From positions 1,178,001-1,242,000 of the forward strand of contig OZ244865.1 in the NCBI GenBank assembly GCA_965221075.1: a DNA stretch of 64,000 nucleotides, given 5' to 3'. The notes beneath the pieces were generated by a model that was given only the letters and a program-made list of their open reading frames with translations, did no database searches and was not told the DNA's origin. The DNA comes from UBA2970 sp965221075. Lineage in GTDB: Bacteria > Verrucomicrobiota > Verrucomicrobiia > Limisphaerales > AAA164-E04. Positions 40,038 through 48,835 of the stretch are shown in pieces; positions within the stretch are counted from its first letter, which is position 1, and the number at the start of each line of letters is the position of its first letter. The translations under genes were made by a program, and so were the position numbers.

Positions 40038-42812
40038 ATGAGCATGGGAGGATGGACGATCTGGGCCGGGCTCTGCCTGGGGGCCCCCGCCGGTCCGGGG
40101 CCGGAGGTCGAGGCGGCCGACGGCTTCGCAATCGAGGCCTACGCCTCCCATCCCCTGGTCTCCCGGCCCATCGCCATGGGCTTCGGTCCCGGGGGAAGGC
40201 TGTGGGTGGCCACCGGCGAGGGCTACGATCCGGCCTACCGGGACAGGCCGGGAGAGGACCGGATCCTGGTGCTCGAGGACCGGGACGGAGACGGCAGGGC
40301 TGACCGGACCTCGATCTTCGCCGAGGGGCTCTCCCTGCCCGGAGGGCTGCTTCCGGCGGAGGGCGGGGCCTACGTCGCCTCCGGATCGCAGCTGCTCTTC
40401 CTGCGGGACGGGGACGGGGACCTCCGGGCCGACCAGCGCCAGGCGCTCCTCTCGGGCTTTGGGACCGAGTCGGGCCACCACTCCCTGCACACCCTGCGCC
40501 GGGGGCCCGACGGATGCATCTACATGCTGCAGGGAGAGTCGATCCGCAGCGAGGTGGACACCCCCCACGGCCGGGTCGCGATGAACGGGGGAGGGGTGTG
40601 GCGCTACCACCCCGGGACGGGCCGCCTGGAGGCGCACAGCGCCGGGCCGGCCAACCCCTGGGGCCTGGCCTTCGACCGCTGGGGGGAGATGTTCCTGAGC
40701 GACAACGCCCCCGGAGGGGGGATCCACTTCGGCTTCCCTCTGGCCTCCCACGCCCGGCCCCGGGAGGAGAGGCGGACTCTTCCCGGGCTCCTGCCCGGGA
40801 GCCCTCCGCTTGCCGGCCTGGAGTTCCTCCGCGGTCCGGGCCTGCCGGCCGGCTGGGAGGGACTGGCCCTGGCCCACGACTTCATGAACAGCCGCTCGGT
40901 CGCCTACTCCCTCTGGCCCGAGGAGGGCGGCTACGCTGCCCGGGAGGAGCGCTGGCTGGCCCGTTCCGGCGACAAGCGCTTCTGCCCCGTGGACGCGGCC
41001 CGGGGTCCGGACGGCGCCCTCTACCTGGCCGACTGGGATCATCTGGACCATCCCGAGGGATCCCTCCGTCCCGGGGGACGGATCTGGCGCATCGGGACGG
41101 ACCGGCCCGTCCCGGAAGGCGGGGAGGCCGGAACGCCGGAGCCTCTCGAGCGGCTGTGGCAGGCCGTCTCCCGGGACCGGATCCGGGAGCCGCTCCTGGA
41201 GCGGCTGCTATCCGACGGCGATCCGCGCGTCCGGGCCATGGCGGCGAGGGTCGCCGCCCTGTGGCGCGATCGCCTGGAGCAAGGGGACGCCTGGCTGGCC
41301 GAGGCCCTTACCGACGAGCACCCCCGGGTCCAGGTGGAGGCCCTTTCCGCTTGGGCCGGGGCGGGGACCCTGGAAGCGGTGGAGCGGATCGTGGAGACCC
41401 TGGAGAGGCCGGCGCACAGGGTGGTGGACTTCGCCCGGTGGAACGCCCTGCGCCGGCTGGCGCCGGTCTGGCTGCCCGCCCTGCAGGAGGGTGCCTACGG
41501 CTTCGGGGGCGACGTCCGCGCCCTGTCCCTGGCCCTGCGCTCCCTCGAGTCGCCCGGGCAGCTGGAGCCCCTGGTCGGGAGGGCCGCCAGCGACCCCGTC
41601 CTGCTGGAGGCCCTCTGCCGCGCCGGCGACGGGCGGCAGCTGGAGGCCCTGTGGAGGACGCTGGAGGAAGGGGATCCGGATCCCGCCCTGCTCGCCCGCT
41701 GCCTGGACGGAATGCTCCGGTCCCGCCGGGAGCGGGGAGCGGGACCGGCCCCGGAAGCGGGCCGGCTGCGCTCGTGGATCCAGGGGAGCGATCCGCTGCT
41801 GCGCTCGCTGGCTGTCGAGCTGGCCGGGGAGTTCGGCCTCGGGGAGCTGGAGCCCGATCTGAAGCGGATCGAGCGGGATTCCCGGGGGGATCCCCAGCTG
41901 CACCGGAAGATCCTCCGCAGCCTGTCGCAGCTGGGGGGATGGTCGGCCGAAGGGCTGATCCTGGCGCGCCTTTCAGCCCGGGAGGACATCTCCGGGAAGG
42001 CCGAGACCGCCTCCCATCTGGTCGCCCTCAATCCCGGGCTGGCGGCCTACCACCTGGTGCGACTGGCCCGGAGGGCGCCCCGGTCCCCCGAGTCCTGGAT
42101 GGAGCTGGCCGACGCCTTCCTCTCGGTGGAGGGATCGCTGCCCTTCCTGGAGGAGACCCTGGAGGCCCACCCCGTTCCCCGCGACTCGGCCCGGGCCCTG
42201 CTGCGGCGGATCGAGTCCTCGGGCCGCCGCCCCGAGAAACTGTGCGGGCTCCTCGGGGAGCAGGCCCAGTTCCCCCACCAGTGGTCCGGCCTCGACGGGG
42301 ATCGGATCGAGGAGATGGGCTCCCTGGCCCTGGAGCAGGGCCGGGTGGGGCGGGGCAGGCAGGTCTACCTGGCCGCCGGCTGCAACCGCTGCCACTCGCT
42401 CGACGGGAGTCCGGGGCTGGCCGGCCCGGATCTCGGGGATCTGGCACGGAGGGCCTCGCCCGCCGAGATCCTCGCCTCGATCGTCGAGCCTTCGGCCCGG
42501 ATGCGCCCCGGCTACCGGACCTTGCTGGCGGAAAGCGGAGGCCGGAGGGCCGACAGCGGCATTCTCCTGTGGGAATCGGCTGCCACCCTGGCCCTGCGGA
42601 ACTCCCGCACGCCCCGCCTCGATCTCCCCGCCGCGCAGGTCCGGGAGCGTGCCCCGGGCCGGTCCCTGATGCCGGATTCCCTGTCCCGGAGCCTCTCCCG
42701 ACGGGATCTCCTCGACCTGGTGCGCTACCTGTCCGGCCAGCGCGGCCCTACCGGGAGCGGGGATCGCCCGAAAAGCGGAAGGGGATCCCTCCCAGAACCT
42801 GATCCGAGGTGA
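40038..42812 (+). CDS. PVC-type propeller/HEAT protein with C-terminal cytochrome c
   Basis: This 924-residue exported protein begins with an N-terminal signal-like segment (GWTIWAGLCLGAPAG). A propeller of the PVC membrane-bound dehydrogenase family follows (IAMGFGPGGRLWVATGEGYDP, ILVLEDRDGDGRADRT, GGGVWRYHPGTG, FLSDNAPGGGI). HEAT-type repeats run from about residue 360 to 750. The protein ends with a cytochrome c domain whose heme motif is CNRCH at residues 782-786 (GRQVYLAAGCNRCHSLDG, with a later RMRPGYRT). It is the heme counterpart of the copper-ended protein at 15021. Substrate and electron acceptor are unknown. Its last 65 bp overlap the 3' end of the isochorismatase-like gene on the other strand. 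Confidence 0.88.
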   Translation: MSMGGWTIWAGLCLGAPAGPGPEVEAADGFAIEAYASHPLVSRPIAMGFGPGGRLWVATGEGYDPAYRDRPGEDRILVLEDRDGDGRADRTSIFAEGLSLPGGLLPAEGGAYVASGSQLLFLRDGDGDLRADQRQALLSGFGTESGHHSLHTLRRGPDGCIYMLQGESIRSEVDTPHGRVAMNGGGVWRYHPGTGRLEAHSAGPANPWGLAFDRWGEMFLSDNAPGGGIHFGFPLASHARPREERRTLPGLLPGSPPLAGLEFLRGPGLPAGWEGLALAHDFMNSRSVAYSLWPEEGGYAAREERWLARSGDKRFCPVDAARGPDGALYLADWDHLDHPEGSLRPGGRIWRIGTDRPVPEGGEAGTPEPLERLWQAVSRDRIREPLLERLLSDGDPRVRAMAARVAALWRDRLEQGDAWLAEALTDEHPRVQVEALSAWAGAGTLEAVERIVETLERPAHRVVDFARWNALRRLAPVWLPALQEGAYGFGGDVRALSLALRSLESPGQLEPLVGRAASDPVLLEALCRAGDGRQLEALWRTLEEGDPDPALLARCLDGMLRSRRERGAGPAPEAGRLRSWIQGSDPLLRSLAVELAGEFGLGELEPDLKRIERDSRGDPQLHRKILRSLSQLGGWSAEGLILARLSAREDISGKAETASHLVALNPGLAAYHLVRLARRAPRSPESWMELADAFLSVEGSLPFLEETLEAHPVPRDSARALLRRIESSGRRPEKLCGLLGEQAQFPHQWSGLDGDRIEEMGSLALEQGRVGRGRQVYLAAGCNRCHSLDGSPGLAGPDLGDLARRASPAEILASIVEPSARMRPGYRTLLAESGGRRADSGILLWESAATLALRNSRTPRLDLPAAQVRERAPGRSLMPDSLSRSLSRRDLLDLVRYLSGQRGPTGSGDRPKSGRGSLPEPDPR

Positions 42813-43626
42813 TGGTGGGGCATACGAAGGTCTCGATGTAGGCGACGATCAGGCCGGTTCCCCGGTAGTGGTCGACATGCGGCCAGCGGGCCGGGTTGTA
42901 CATCGAGTCGGTCAGATCCCGGACCAGCGCCACGTTCTTCCCGAGCCGGGCCATCTGCCTGAGGCCGAAGGGGCGGCCCAGGACGCACATGTTGGTGTGC
43001 ACCCCCACCAGGAGCACGTTGGCGGCGCCGCGGCTCTCCAGGAGGCTCCAGATCTCGCTGCCCTGGTCGCTGATGGCGTCGGAGGGATGGATGTCGATGG
43101 CGTCGATCTGCCTCTGCCACGGGGCGCGGGGATCGCGTCCCATGCGGACGAGATGCTCGGCCCAGGCGGCGTGGTCCACCGGATCGTCGTCCTCCCCTCC
43201 GTCCGACTGGTCCACGGGGTAGTCGCCGCCCTCCTCGGCGGGGATCCGGTGGATCCACTCGTCGATGCCGTCCGGAAGCGGGACGGCCCGGGGGACCTCC
43301 TGGGCCCGCTTGCGGGCGGGATGGCCTTCGTAGAAGTCCACGCAGCCGCTGGGGGCGTGGATGATCAGGGCGCCGGCCCGGCGGCACTCCTTGAGGAACC
43401 GGTTCATCCGGGGGGCCATCTCCCGGGCCCGCCGGACGGCGTTGAGGCAGTGGTGGAGATCCCACATGTCGCAGACGATGACCGCGGTCTCTGCGGCCTT
43501 CCATGCCTGGATCTCGGTCCGGGGAGCGGAGTCCCCGCTCCGGCTCTGGAGCGAGAGCTCCAGCACCTGCCCGCCGTTCAGGGCGGGGGCGAGAACGAGG
43601 CAGCAGAGCAGTAGGGACGGTCGCAT
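42748..43626 (-). CDS. Exported isochorismatase-like cysteine hydrolase
   Basis: This 292-residue protein of the isochorismatase/nicotinamidase superfamily has a signal peptide (LLLCCLVLAPALNGG), unusual for a family that is mostly cytoplasmic. The nucleophile is Cys214 (VGVHTNMCVLGRPF) and the catalytic aspartate is Asp53 (AVIVCDMWDLHHC). The usual lysine of the triad is not obvious; the matching segment reads IDIHPSDAISD. An acidic insert (DYPVDQSDGGEDDDPVD) lies between the two halves. The substrate is unknown. The 3' end overlaps the end of the PVC cytochrome gene by 65 bp. It is divergent from the dehydrogenase gene at 43899. Confidence 0.8.
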   Translation of the reverse strand: MRPSLLLCCLVLAPALNGGQVLELSLQSRSGDSAPRTEIQAWKAAETAVIVCDMWDLHHCLNAVRRAREMAPRMNRFLKECRRAGALIIHAPSGCVDFYEGHPARKRAQEVPRAVPLPDGIDEWIHRIPAEEGGDYPVDQSDGGEDDDPVDHAAWAEHLVRMGRDPRAPWQRQIDAIDIHPSDAISDQGSEIWSLLESRGAANVLLVGVHTNMCVLGRPFGLRQMARLGKNVALVRDLTDSMYNPARWPHVDHYRGTGLIVAYIETFVCPTITSDQVLGGIPFRFSGDPRSR

Positions 43627-43898
43627 GGTCCCGCGAGCCTAGGGCGCCCGCTCTCCCTGGGCAATCCGCCCTCTCCGTCCTGCGGAAAGGAGCCCGGAGC
43701 CTCCGGCGGGCCGAGGATGCGGCAGGAAGTCACGCTGCGAGCCCGGGACTGGATCCGGGGCCACCGAACGACGGCCGGGAGGGGAGCCTGGCGCCGCCTT
43801 CCGGAGGCAGCGGCGCCGGTGCGCCTCCTTGTTTCCAGGTTTGCCTGTCCGGAACCCTCTCCCTAGAATCCCGGCTCTCCTCGGAGAGTAGCGCAAGG

Positions 43899-45023
43899 AT
43901 GCCAGATTCGCAGATGCAGGCTGTCGGGGTCTTTCCGGCTCGAAGGGAGGTGGGGATCCTCAGCCATGCCCGGCCCAGGATCGTCCATGACGATTCGGTC
44001 CGGGTGCGCTGCCTGGAGGTCGGGGTGTGCGGCACCGACCGGGAGATCTGCACCTTCGTCTACGGGGAGCCGCCCCCCCGCTCCGACTACCTGATCCTGG
44101 GGCACGAGTCCCTGGGGGAGGTGCTCGAGGTGGGATCGTCGGTCCGGCACCTGTCCCGGGGGGATCTGGTGGTTCCCTCGGTGCGCCGTCCCTGCCCGGC
44201 TCGGCACTGCGATCCCTGCCGCAACGGCTACCAGGACTTCTGCTCCACTGGGGAGTTCGTGGAGAGGGGGATCAAGGCCGAGCACGGCTACATGGCCGAG
44301 GAGTACGTCGAGCGGGAGCGGTTCCTGTATCCGGTCGCCTCCCGGCTTCGCCAGGTGGCGGTCCTGGTGGAGCCCCTGACCATCGCCGAGAAGGCCATGG
44401 CCGAGGTCCATGAGGTCAGGCGGCGCTTCCCCTGGGTGCAGGACGCGGATCCGGAACGTCCGGGTCGGGGCCTGCGGGCGGTGGTGCTGGGCACCGGCCC
44501 CATCGGGATCCTGGGGATCATGAAGCTGCTCTTCCTGGGCTACCACGTGATGGTCTACTCCCGGTCCCGCAAGCCCAATCCCAAGTCCGATCTGGTGGAG
44601 TCCCTGGGGGTCGAGTACTTCTCCGCCCTGGAGTGCCCGCTGGAGGAGTTCGCCGAGCGGGCCGGAAGGATCGACCTGGTCTACGAGGCCGCAGGCGTGC
44701 CCTCGCTGGCCTTCGGCTTCCTCTCCCGCCTGGGCGACAACGGCGTCTTCGTCTTCGCCGGAATTCCCCAGCCCGAGCCTCCGATCCCGGTGGAGGCCTC
44801 GGCGATCATGCGCAACCTCGTGCTCAGGAACCAGCTGGTCTTCGGCACGGTCAACGCCGACGACCGCTCGTTCCGGCAGGCCATGGAGGATCTGGACCGG
44901 TTCCAGAAGCGGTGGCCCGAGGCCCTGGAGGCGGTGATCTCGGGGCGCTATCCCCTGGGGGATTGCCACAGGCTGCTGCAGGGCCCCGCCCAGGGCATCA
45001 AGAACGTTATCCGCTTCGCCTGA
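43899..45023 (+). CDS. Glucose/galactose 1-dehydrogenase-type zinc alcohol dehydrogenase
   Basis: This 374-residue medium-chain dehydrogenase resembles archaeal and bacterial glucose 1-dehydrogenases. Catalytic zinc ligands appear in GVCGTDREICTF and GHESLGEV. The structural zinc lobe is RPCPARHCDPCRNGYQDFC. The segment GIKAEHGYMAEEYVERERFLYPV is typical of the glucose dehydrogenase branch, and the Rossmann motif is VVLGTGPIGILG. It would oxidise an aldose to its lactone with NAD(P)+. The first ATG (43899) overlaps purine-rich AAGG; ATG 43914 is a possible start with better spacing. It fits the sugar-acid theme of the region, but the exact sugar is inference. Confidence 0.85.
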   Translation: MPDSQMQAVGVFPARREVGILSHARPRIVHDDSVRVRCLEVGVCGTDREICTFVYGEPPPRSDYLILGHESLGEVLEVGSSVRHLSRGDLVVPSVRRPCPARHCDPCRNGYQDFCSTGEFVERGIKAEHGYMAEEYVERERFLYPVASRLRQVAVLVEPLTIAEKAMAEVHEVRRRFPWVQDADPERPGRGLRAVVLGTGPIGILGIMKLLFLGYHVMVYSRSRKPNPKSDLVESLGVEYFSALECPLEEFAERAGRIDLVYEAAGVPSLAFGFLSRLGDNGVFVFAGIPQPEPPIPVEASAIMRNLVLRNQLVFGTVNADDRSFRQAMEDLDRFQKRWPEALEAVISGRYPLGDCHRLLQGPAQGIKNVIRFA

Positions 45024-45048
45024 GCGGCTTCCCCAGCCGGAGAGCGGC

Positions 45049-46176
45049 CTACAGGGGCAGGGCTCGGAAGAAGGCCGAGGCCTTGTCCGGCGTCCCCAGT
45101 TCCTGGACCGCCCGGCCCTCCTCCGAGAGGATCAGCTCCTCGGCCACGGCGGTCCATTCCCCCCCCGCGACCGTCTCCGAGGTCTCCAGCCGGTAGCGTG
45201 CGCCCGGCTCTCCGGCTAGGACGACTCGCAGGCCCGTCTCCACCATCTCGAGGGCCAGGGAGGCCTCTCCGGACACGACCCCCTGGGATACCGATACCTG
45301 GGCGGCGCGGCTGTGCAGGGTGTATCCGTCGGCGTGGGCCACTACGGAGTAGAGGCCCGAATCGGCGAGCGAGGCCGAGGGGATCCCCCAGGAGGAGCCG
45401 GTGGCACCGGGGATGTCGCTCCCGTCCTTCCGCCACTGGTAGTCCACCGGGGAGGCCCCGCTCACGCCGGCCGACAGGCGGAGCTCCTCCCCTTCCTCGA
45501 GGAACTGGTCCTCGGGCTGGGCGGTGAAGCGCAGGGGGTTGCTCTCGCCCTCCACGGGGTAGTCGGTCTCCCAGAGCAGGGCCTGGGGGGACTGGACCAT
45601 GTAGGCGGTCGCCGGGCTCCAGACCGGATCCTCGGGATTCCAGGCGCCGCCCTCGAAGCTCGCCACCACCGAGAAGGTTCCTTCGGAGGGATCCACCCCC
45701 CAGAGCGCTAGCCCTTCCTGGCCGGGGAATCCCAGATCGGACGAGAGCCTGCCCACGAGGGGGAGTATGCTCGAGCGCAGCGATCTTCCCTCGGGAACCA
45801 CGTTGAGCAGGCTGCCCACCGACGGGCGGCCCACCGCGTACCAGGTGAAGGCGGAGGGAGAAATGGCGAGGGCCCCCTCGCCCGGAGTCAGGGTCCATCC
45901 GGGAAGGGACCAGGCCTCCAGGGACCCGTCGTACCGGTTGGTCTGCCAGGCTCCCCCGATCAGCTTGGCCAGCTCGAAGCCGTCGGGCGCATCGCCGAAC
46001 AGGTCCTCGATCCGGTTGGCGCCGGAGCTGAAGGGATTGGAGAGGAGGGAGTAGCCCTGGGGGATCGCCACCGGCTCGAAGCCGATGCCGGCTCCCTGGG
46101 CGCAGAGGCGGTCCTGGATGCCGGAGCATCCCAGCAGAACCGCGGCGCAGGCAGTGACTCTCGAAACAGTTCCCAT
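45049..46176 (-). CDS. Ig-like domain lipoprotein with verrucomicrobial-style C-terminus
   Basis: This 375-residue exported protein has a leader with a lipobox-like LLGC (residues 14-17), so it may be lipid-anchored; cleavage near LCAQG is the alternative. The first half (GFEPVAIPQGYSLLSNPFSS onward, up to about residue 200) is a beta-rich region found in other verrucomicrobial secreted proteins. One Ig-like domain follows (VDYQWRKDGSDIPGATGSSW). The C-terminal 70 residues (YRLETSETVAGGEWTAV, ending SAFFRALPL) resemble the terminal domain of the LamG/Ig protein at 20504. No enzyme motif is visible. A 675-bp gene-free stretch lies upstream. Confidence 0.75.
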   Translation of the reverse strand: MGTVSRVTACAAVLLGCSGIQDRLCAQGAGIGFEPVAIPQGYSLLSNPFSSGANRIEDLFGDAPDGFELAKLIGGAWQTNRYDGSLEAWSLPGWTLTPGEGALAISPSAFTWYAVGRPSVGSLLNVVPEGRSLRSSILPLVGRLSSDLGFPGQEGLALWGVDPSEGTFSVVASFEGGAWNPEDPVWSPATAYMVQSPQALLWETDYPVEGESNPLRFTAQPEDQFLEEGEELRLSAGVSGASPVDYQWRKDGSDIPGATGSSWGIPSASLADSGLYSVVAHADGYTLHSRAAQVSVSQGVVSGEASLALEMVETGLRVVLAGEPGARYRLETSETVAGGEWTAVAEELILSEEGRAVQELGTPDKASAFFRALPL

Positions 46177-46851
46177 GATAGTATGGCCCCCAGTACTGGC
46201 CCCAAGCGGGCCGCTTGCTCGATTGTGCCCCTCCCCGGTGGACTCCTGTCAAGTCATTCCCCCACCCGCAGGCATCGATGACGAGCCGCCTGGCCCGACC
46301 GGACCGTGCGGGATGGCGTGCTCCTGAATGCGGGATCCGGACTGGATGCAGGCCACCGCCGTCCCTGCAGAAGGGGCTGGGAAACCGCGCTCGTCGAGCA
46401 TGCGGGAGGCGGGGATGCGTCGTCCTTTCCCGCAGGCGCTCGCCGCCAGGAGCCGGGAGGCCGCGTTCCGTGGATCCGCCGCTCCCCGATCGATGGCGCA
46501 GCAACCGATCGGCCCCTGGCTGGGCTTGCATTCGGTCCGGAGGACAGACTGGACCTGCGTTGCAGCCTTCGCCAATGCCAAGGGGAGCCAAATCCGCTAT
46601 AGGCGGGACATTTCCAATTTGGGTTTGGAAACGGCCCCTGATCCAGCAGCCTCGGCCACTTCCGGTGCGCCTTGTGCCTGCAGTCCAGGCATCCAGGCTG
46701 CCGGACCGGGCCGGCCGACCGCTGTCCTGCTACAGTAGCGGGCGATATTCCAGCCCTGCAACGCGGCAGGCTGGAACGGGTTTGGGCGCCGCCGCAGGAT
46801 GGGCTGGCTTCGGGGCGCTGGCCCGCCTTGGACCGGAGCCGGAAGCGCCTT
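46177..46851. other. 675-bp gene-free region with several dyads
   Basis: This is the longest stretch without a credible gene. Reading frames exist but lack family resemblance and normal codon character. It contains TTTCCAA/TTGGAAA (46611-46631), GCTACAGTAGC (46729-46739), and a long stem formed by TTCCAGCCCTGC and GCAGGCTGGAA with one bulged base (46748-46776). The stretch 46591-46631 is locally AT-rich. Flanking genes are both minus strand, so the region includes the 3' end of the inositol oxygenase transcript and the leader of the Ig lipoprotein gene. Confidence 0.5.
46748..46776. other. Strong bulged hairpin downstream of the inositol oxygenase gene
   Basis: TTCCAGCCCTGC pairs with GCAGGCTGGAA (11 pairs, one bulged C) around the loop AACGCG. 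On the minus strand it lies 75 bp after the inositol oxygenase stop and is followed by AATATCGCC, not by a T-run. It may be a rho-dependent 3' stabilising structure or part of a small RNA. Confidence 0.35.
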
Positions 46852-47724
46852 CTAGAAGACCAGGGGCCCTGGCAGGTAGTCGTCGATCAGTTTCCGGTAG
46901 TAGTCCTTGAGCCGGCGCCAGTCGGGCGGGTCCGGGGACTTGCTGTAGAGATCGTACCGGTTGAAGGCCTGCACCCAGGGAAGCATCCTCCGGTCGGTGT
47001 CCGAGCAGAGGTGGCCGTAGCGTCCCTCGCGGTGCCAGGAGTAGAAGGAGTGGTAGCGGATCATGTGGAGGGCGGGCTGGGGAAGGCGGCCCTTGAGGAC
47101 GTGGTAGAGGTACTCGTCGTGGCCCCAGGTCATATGGACCTGATCGAGCCCGCAGCCCTCCCGGTAGATCCCCGCCGGGGTGGAGTAGAGGGGATGGGAG
47201 TGGTCGGGGTTGTCCCGAAGGAACTCGGCGAAGACGATGCGGTCGCTGAACCGGCAGCCCACCGGGTGGGTGTCGCCCACCACCGCCCATTGCGGCTCGC
47301 CGAACAGGCAGAGGACCTTCCCCAGATCGTGGAGCAGCCCGGCCAGCACGAACCAGTCCTCCCGCCCGTCCCTGCGGATCGCCTCGGAGGTCTGCAGGAG
47401 GTGCTGCAGCTGGTCCAGCTCGATGTCCGGGTCCGAGTCGTCCACCAGGGTGTTGAGGAATCCGAGGGCCTCCATCGCCGTCATGCTCCGGCGCCGGGGC
47501 GGCAGCCACTGCTCCTTCTTCCCGAGGACGAAGCCGAGGGTCTGGCGCCGGTGGTGGATCCGGTAGAACTCGACCACGCAGCTGCGGGGGTTCCGGCGGT
47601 AGCCGCGGTAGGAGTCCTCGGCCCTCCCTCCCGGGCGGGGGTACACCTCGCCGGCGATGAAGTCGTCCCAGCTGCCGGGACCGGGCAGGGGGTTGTCGGA
47701 GAGCGGCGCGTCCTTGGTGGACAT
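46852..47724 (-). CDS. myo-Inositol oxygenase (MIOX)
   Basis: This enzyme oxidises myo-inositol with O2 to D-glucuronate, using a mixed-valence di-iron centre. The 290 residues are close to the animal enzyme's length. All six iron ligands are visible: His in QHLLQTSE, His-Asp in LLHDLGKV (with the substrate lysine next), His in WGHDEYLYHVL, His in RYHSFYSWH and Asp in FNRYDLYSKS. Flanking signature segments include LNTLVDDSDPDIELDQ and EPQWAVVGDTHPVGCRF. ATG 47724 (MSTKDAPL) gives the best fit; an upstream ATG at 47769 adds 15 residues. MIOX is mainly eukaryotic and scattered in bacteria. It is divergent from the sugar-acid genes. Confidence 0.93.
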   Translation of the reverse strand: MSTKDAPLSDNPLPGPGSWDDFIAGEVYPRPGGRAEDSYRGYRRNPRSCVVEFYRIHHRRQTLGFVLGKKEQWLPPRRRSMTAMEALGFLNTLVDDSDPDIELDQLQHLLQTSEAIRRDGREDWFVLAGLLHDLGKVLCLFGEPQWAVVGDTHPVGCRFSDRIVFAEFLRDNPDHSHPLYSTPAGIYREGCGLDQVHMTWGHDEYLYHVLKGRLPQPALHMIRYHSFYSWHREGRYGHLCSDTDRRMLPWVQAFNRYDLYSKSPDPPDWRRLKDYYRKLIDDYLPGPLVF

Positions 47725-47785
47725 GGCGGCCCATTGTGGATCCCGCCATCGCGGGAGAAAAGGCCGCATGCCCGCTTATCCAATG

Positions 47786-47801
47786 GAAGCGGCTCCGCTT
47801 C
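47786..47801. promoter_or_regulatory. Perfect 7-bp inverted repeat between MIOX and PdxA-like genes
   Basis: GAAGCGG-CT-CCGCTTC lies 61 bp upstream of the inositol oxygenase start and 23 bp upstream of the PdxA-like start. Its size, spacing and divergent position suit an operator for a regulator shared by both genes. The regulator gene is not in the window. Confidence 0.4.
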
Positions 47802-47824
47802 TGCTGCCATATTGAGGCTGATCG

Positions 47825-48835
47825 ATGGCTGAGAGCACCGAGGCGGGCAGGCCGGTTCTGGCGCTGACCATGGGCGACCCTGCGGGGATCGGCCCCGAGG
47901 TCTGCCTGCGGGCCATGGCCGATCCCCATGTGAGGGAGGCGTGCATCCCGGTCCTCTACGGCGAACCCTCGCTGGCGGAGGAGTGCGCCCGGAAGCTCGG
48001 CCTGGAGGATCTGCTCCCCCGCCGCATCCGCGCTCCCATGCCCGGCCTCCGGGAGGCGGCCATGGTAGCGGTTCCCGCGACCGGCCTGGAGAGCTTCGCG
48101 CCGGGCCGCCCCGACGCCGCCACCGGCCGGATCGCCTTCGCCTGCATCGACCGGGCCATCGAGGACGCGCTGGCCCGCCGGGTGGCGGGGGTGGTGACCG
48201 CCCCCGCCAGCAAGAAGGCGCTCCACGAGGCCGGAGTCCGCTTTCCGGGGCACACCGAGATCTTCGCCACCCGCACCAAGGCGGAGAGCTGGTGCATGAT
48301 GCAGTACTCCCGGGAGCTGGCCTGCAGCTTCGCCACGGTCCATGTGGGGTACGCCGAGGTGCCCAGCCGGCTGAGCTCCGAGCGGGTGCTGGAGGTGATC
48401 CGGCTCACCGACCGGGCCCTGGCGCGGATCCACGGGCGGGAGGGGATGCGGCTGGCGCTCTGCGGGCTCAATCCCCATGCCGGCGAGCACGGGCTGTTCG
48501 GCCGGGGCGAGGAGGAGCGGATCCTGGTCCCGGCGGTGGAGCAGGCCGCCAGGGAGGGCTTCCAGGTGGAGGGCCCGCTCGCTCCCGACTCCGCCTTCAC
48601 GCCTGCGCGCAGGGAGCGGACCGACGGCTACATCTGCCTCTACCACGATCAGGGGCACATCCCGATCAAGGCCCTGGCCTTCGACCGGGCGGTCAACCTG
48701 ACCCTGGGGCTGCCGATCGTCCGGACCAGCGCCGATCACGGGACGGCGCTGGACATCGCCTGGAAGGGGGAGGCCTCCCCCTCCAGCCTCTGCCAGGCGC
48801 TGCGGCTGGCGGCCCGGCTGGCAACAAGCCGGTGA
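47825..48835 (+). CDS. PdxA/PdxA2-family 4-phospho-sugar-acid dehydrogenase
   Basis: This 336-residue metal-dependent dehydrogenase contains LTMGDPAGIGPEV at the N-terminus. The metal-binding histidines are visible in FPGHTEIFA, GLNPHAGEHGLFG and YHDQGHIPIKAL, and the C-terminal RTSADHGTALDIA is present. The family has two roles: PdxA in vitamin B6 synthesis, and PdxA2, which oxidises and decarboxylates D-threonate- or D-erythronate-4-phosphate to dihydroxyacetone phosphate. The GTGA overlap with a DUF1537 kinase gene points to PdxA2, because that kinase makes the 4-phosphate substrate. A housekeeping PdxA role cannot be excluded. GAGG lies 11 bases before the ATG. Confidence 0.88.
   Translation: MAESTEAGRPVLALTMGDPAGIGPEVCLRAMADPHVREACIPVLYGEPSLAEECARKLGLEDLLPRRIRAPMPGLREAAMVAVPATGLESFAPGRPDAATGRIAFACIDRAIEDALARRVAGVVTAPASKKALHEAGVRFPGHTEIFATRTKAESWCMMQYSRELACSFATVHVGYAEVPSRLSSERVLEVIRLTDRALARIHGREGMRLALCGLNPHAGEHGLFGRGEEERILVPAVEQAAREGFQVEGPLAPDSAFTPARRERTDGYICLYHDQGHIPIKALAFDRAVNLTLGLPIVRTSADHGTALDIAWKGEASPSSLCQALRLAARLATSR

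Noticed and set aside
46249..46581. 110-codon minus-strand frame in the gene-free region
   Set aside because: No recognisable domain, no ribosome-binding site, and composition unlike the neighbouring genes.
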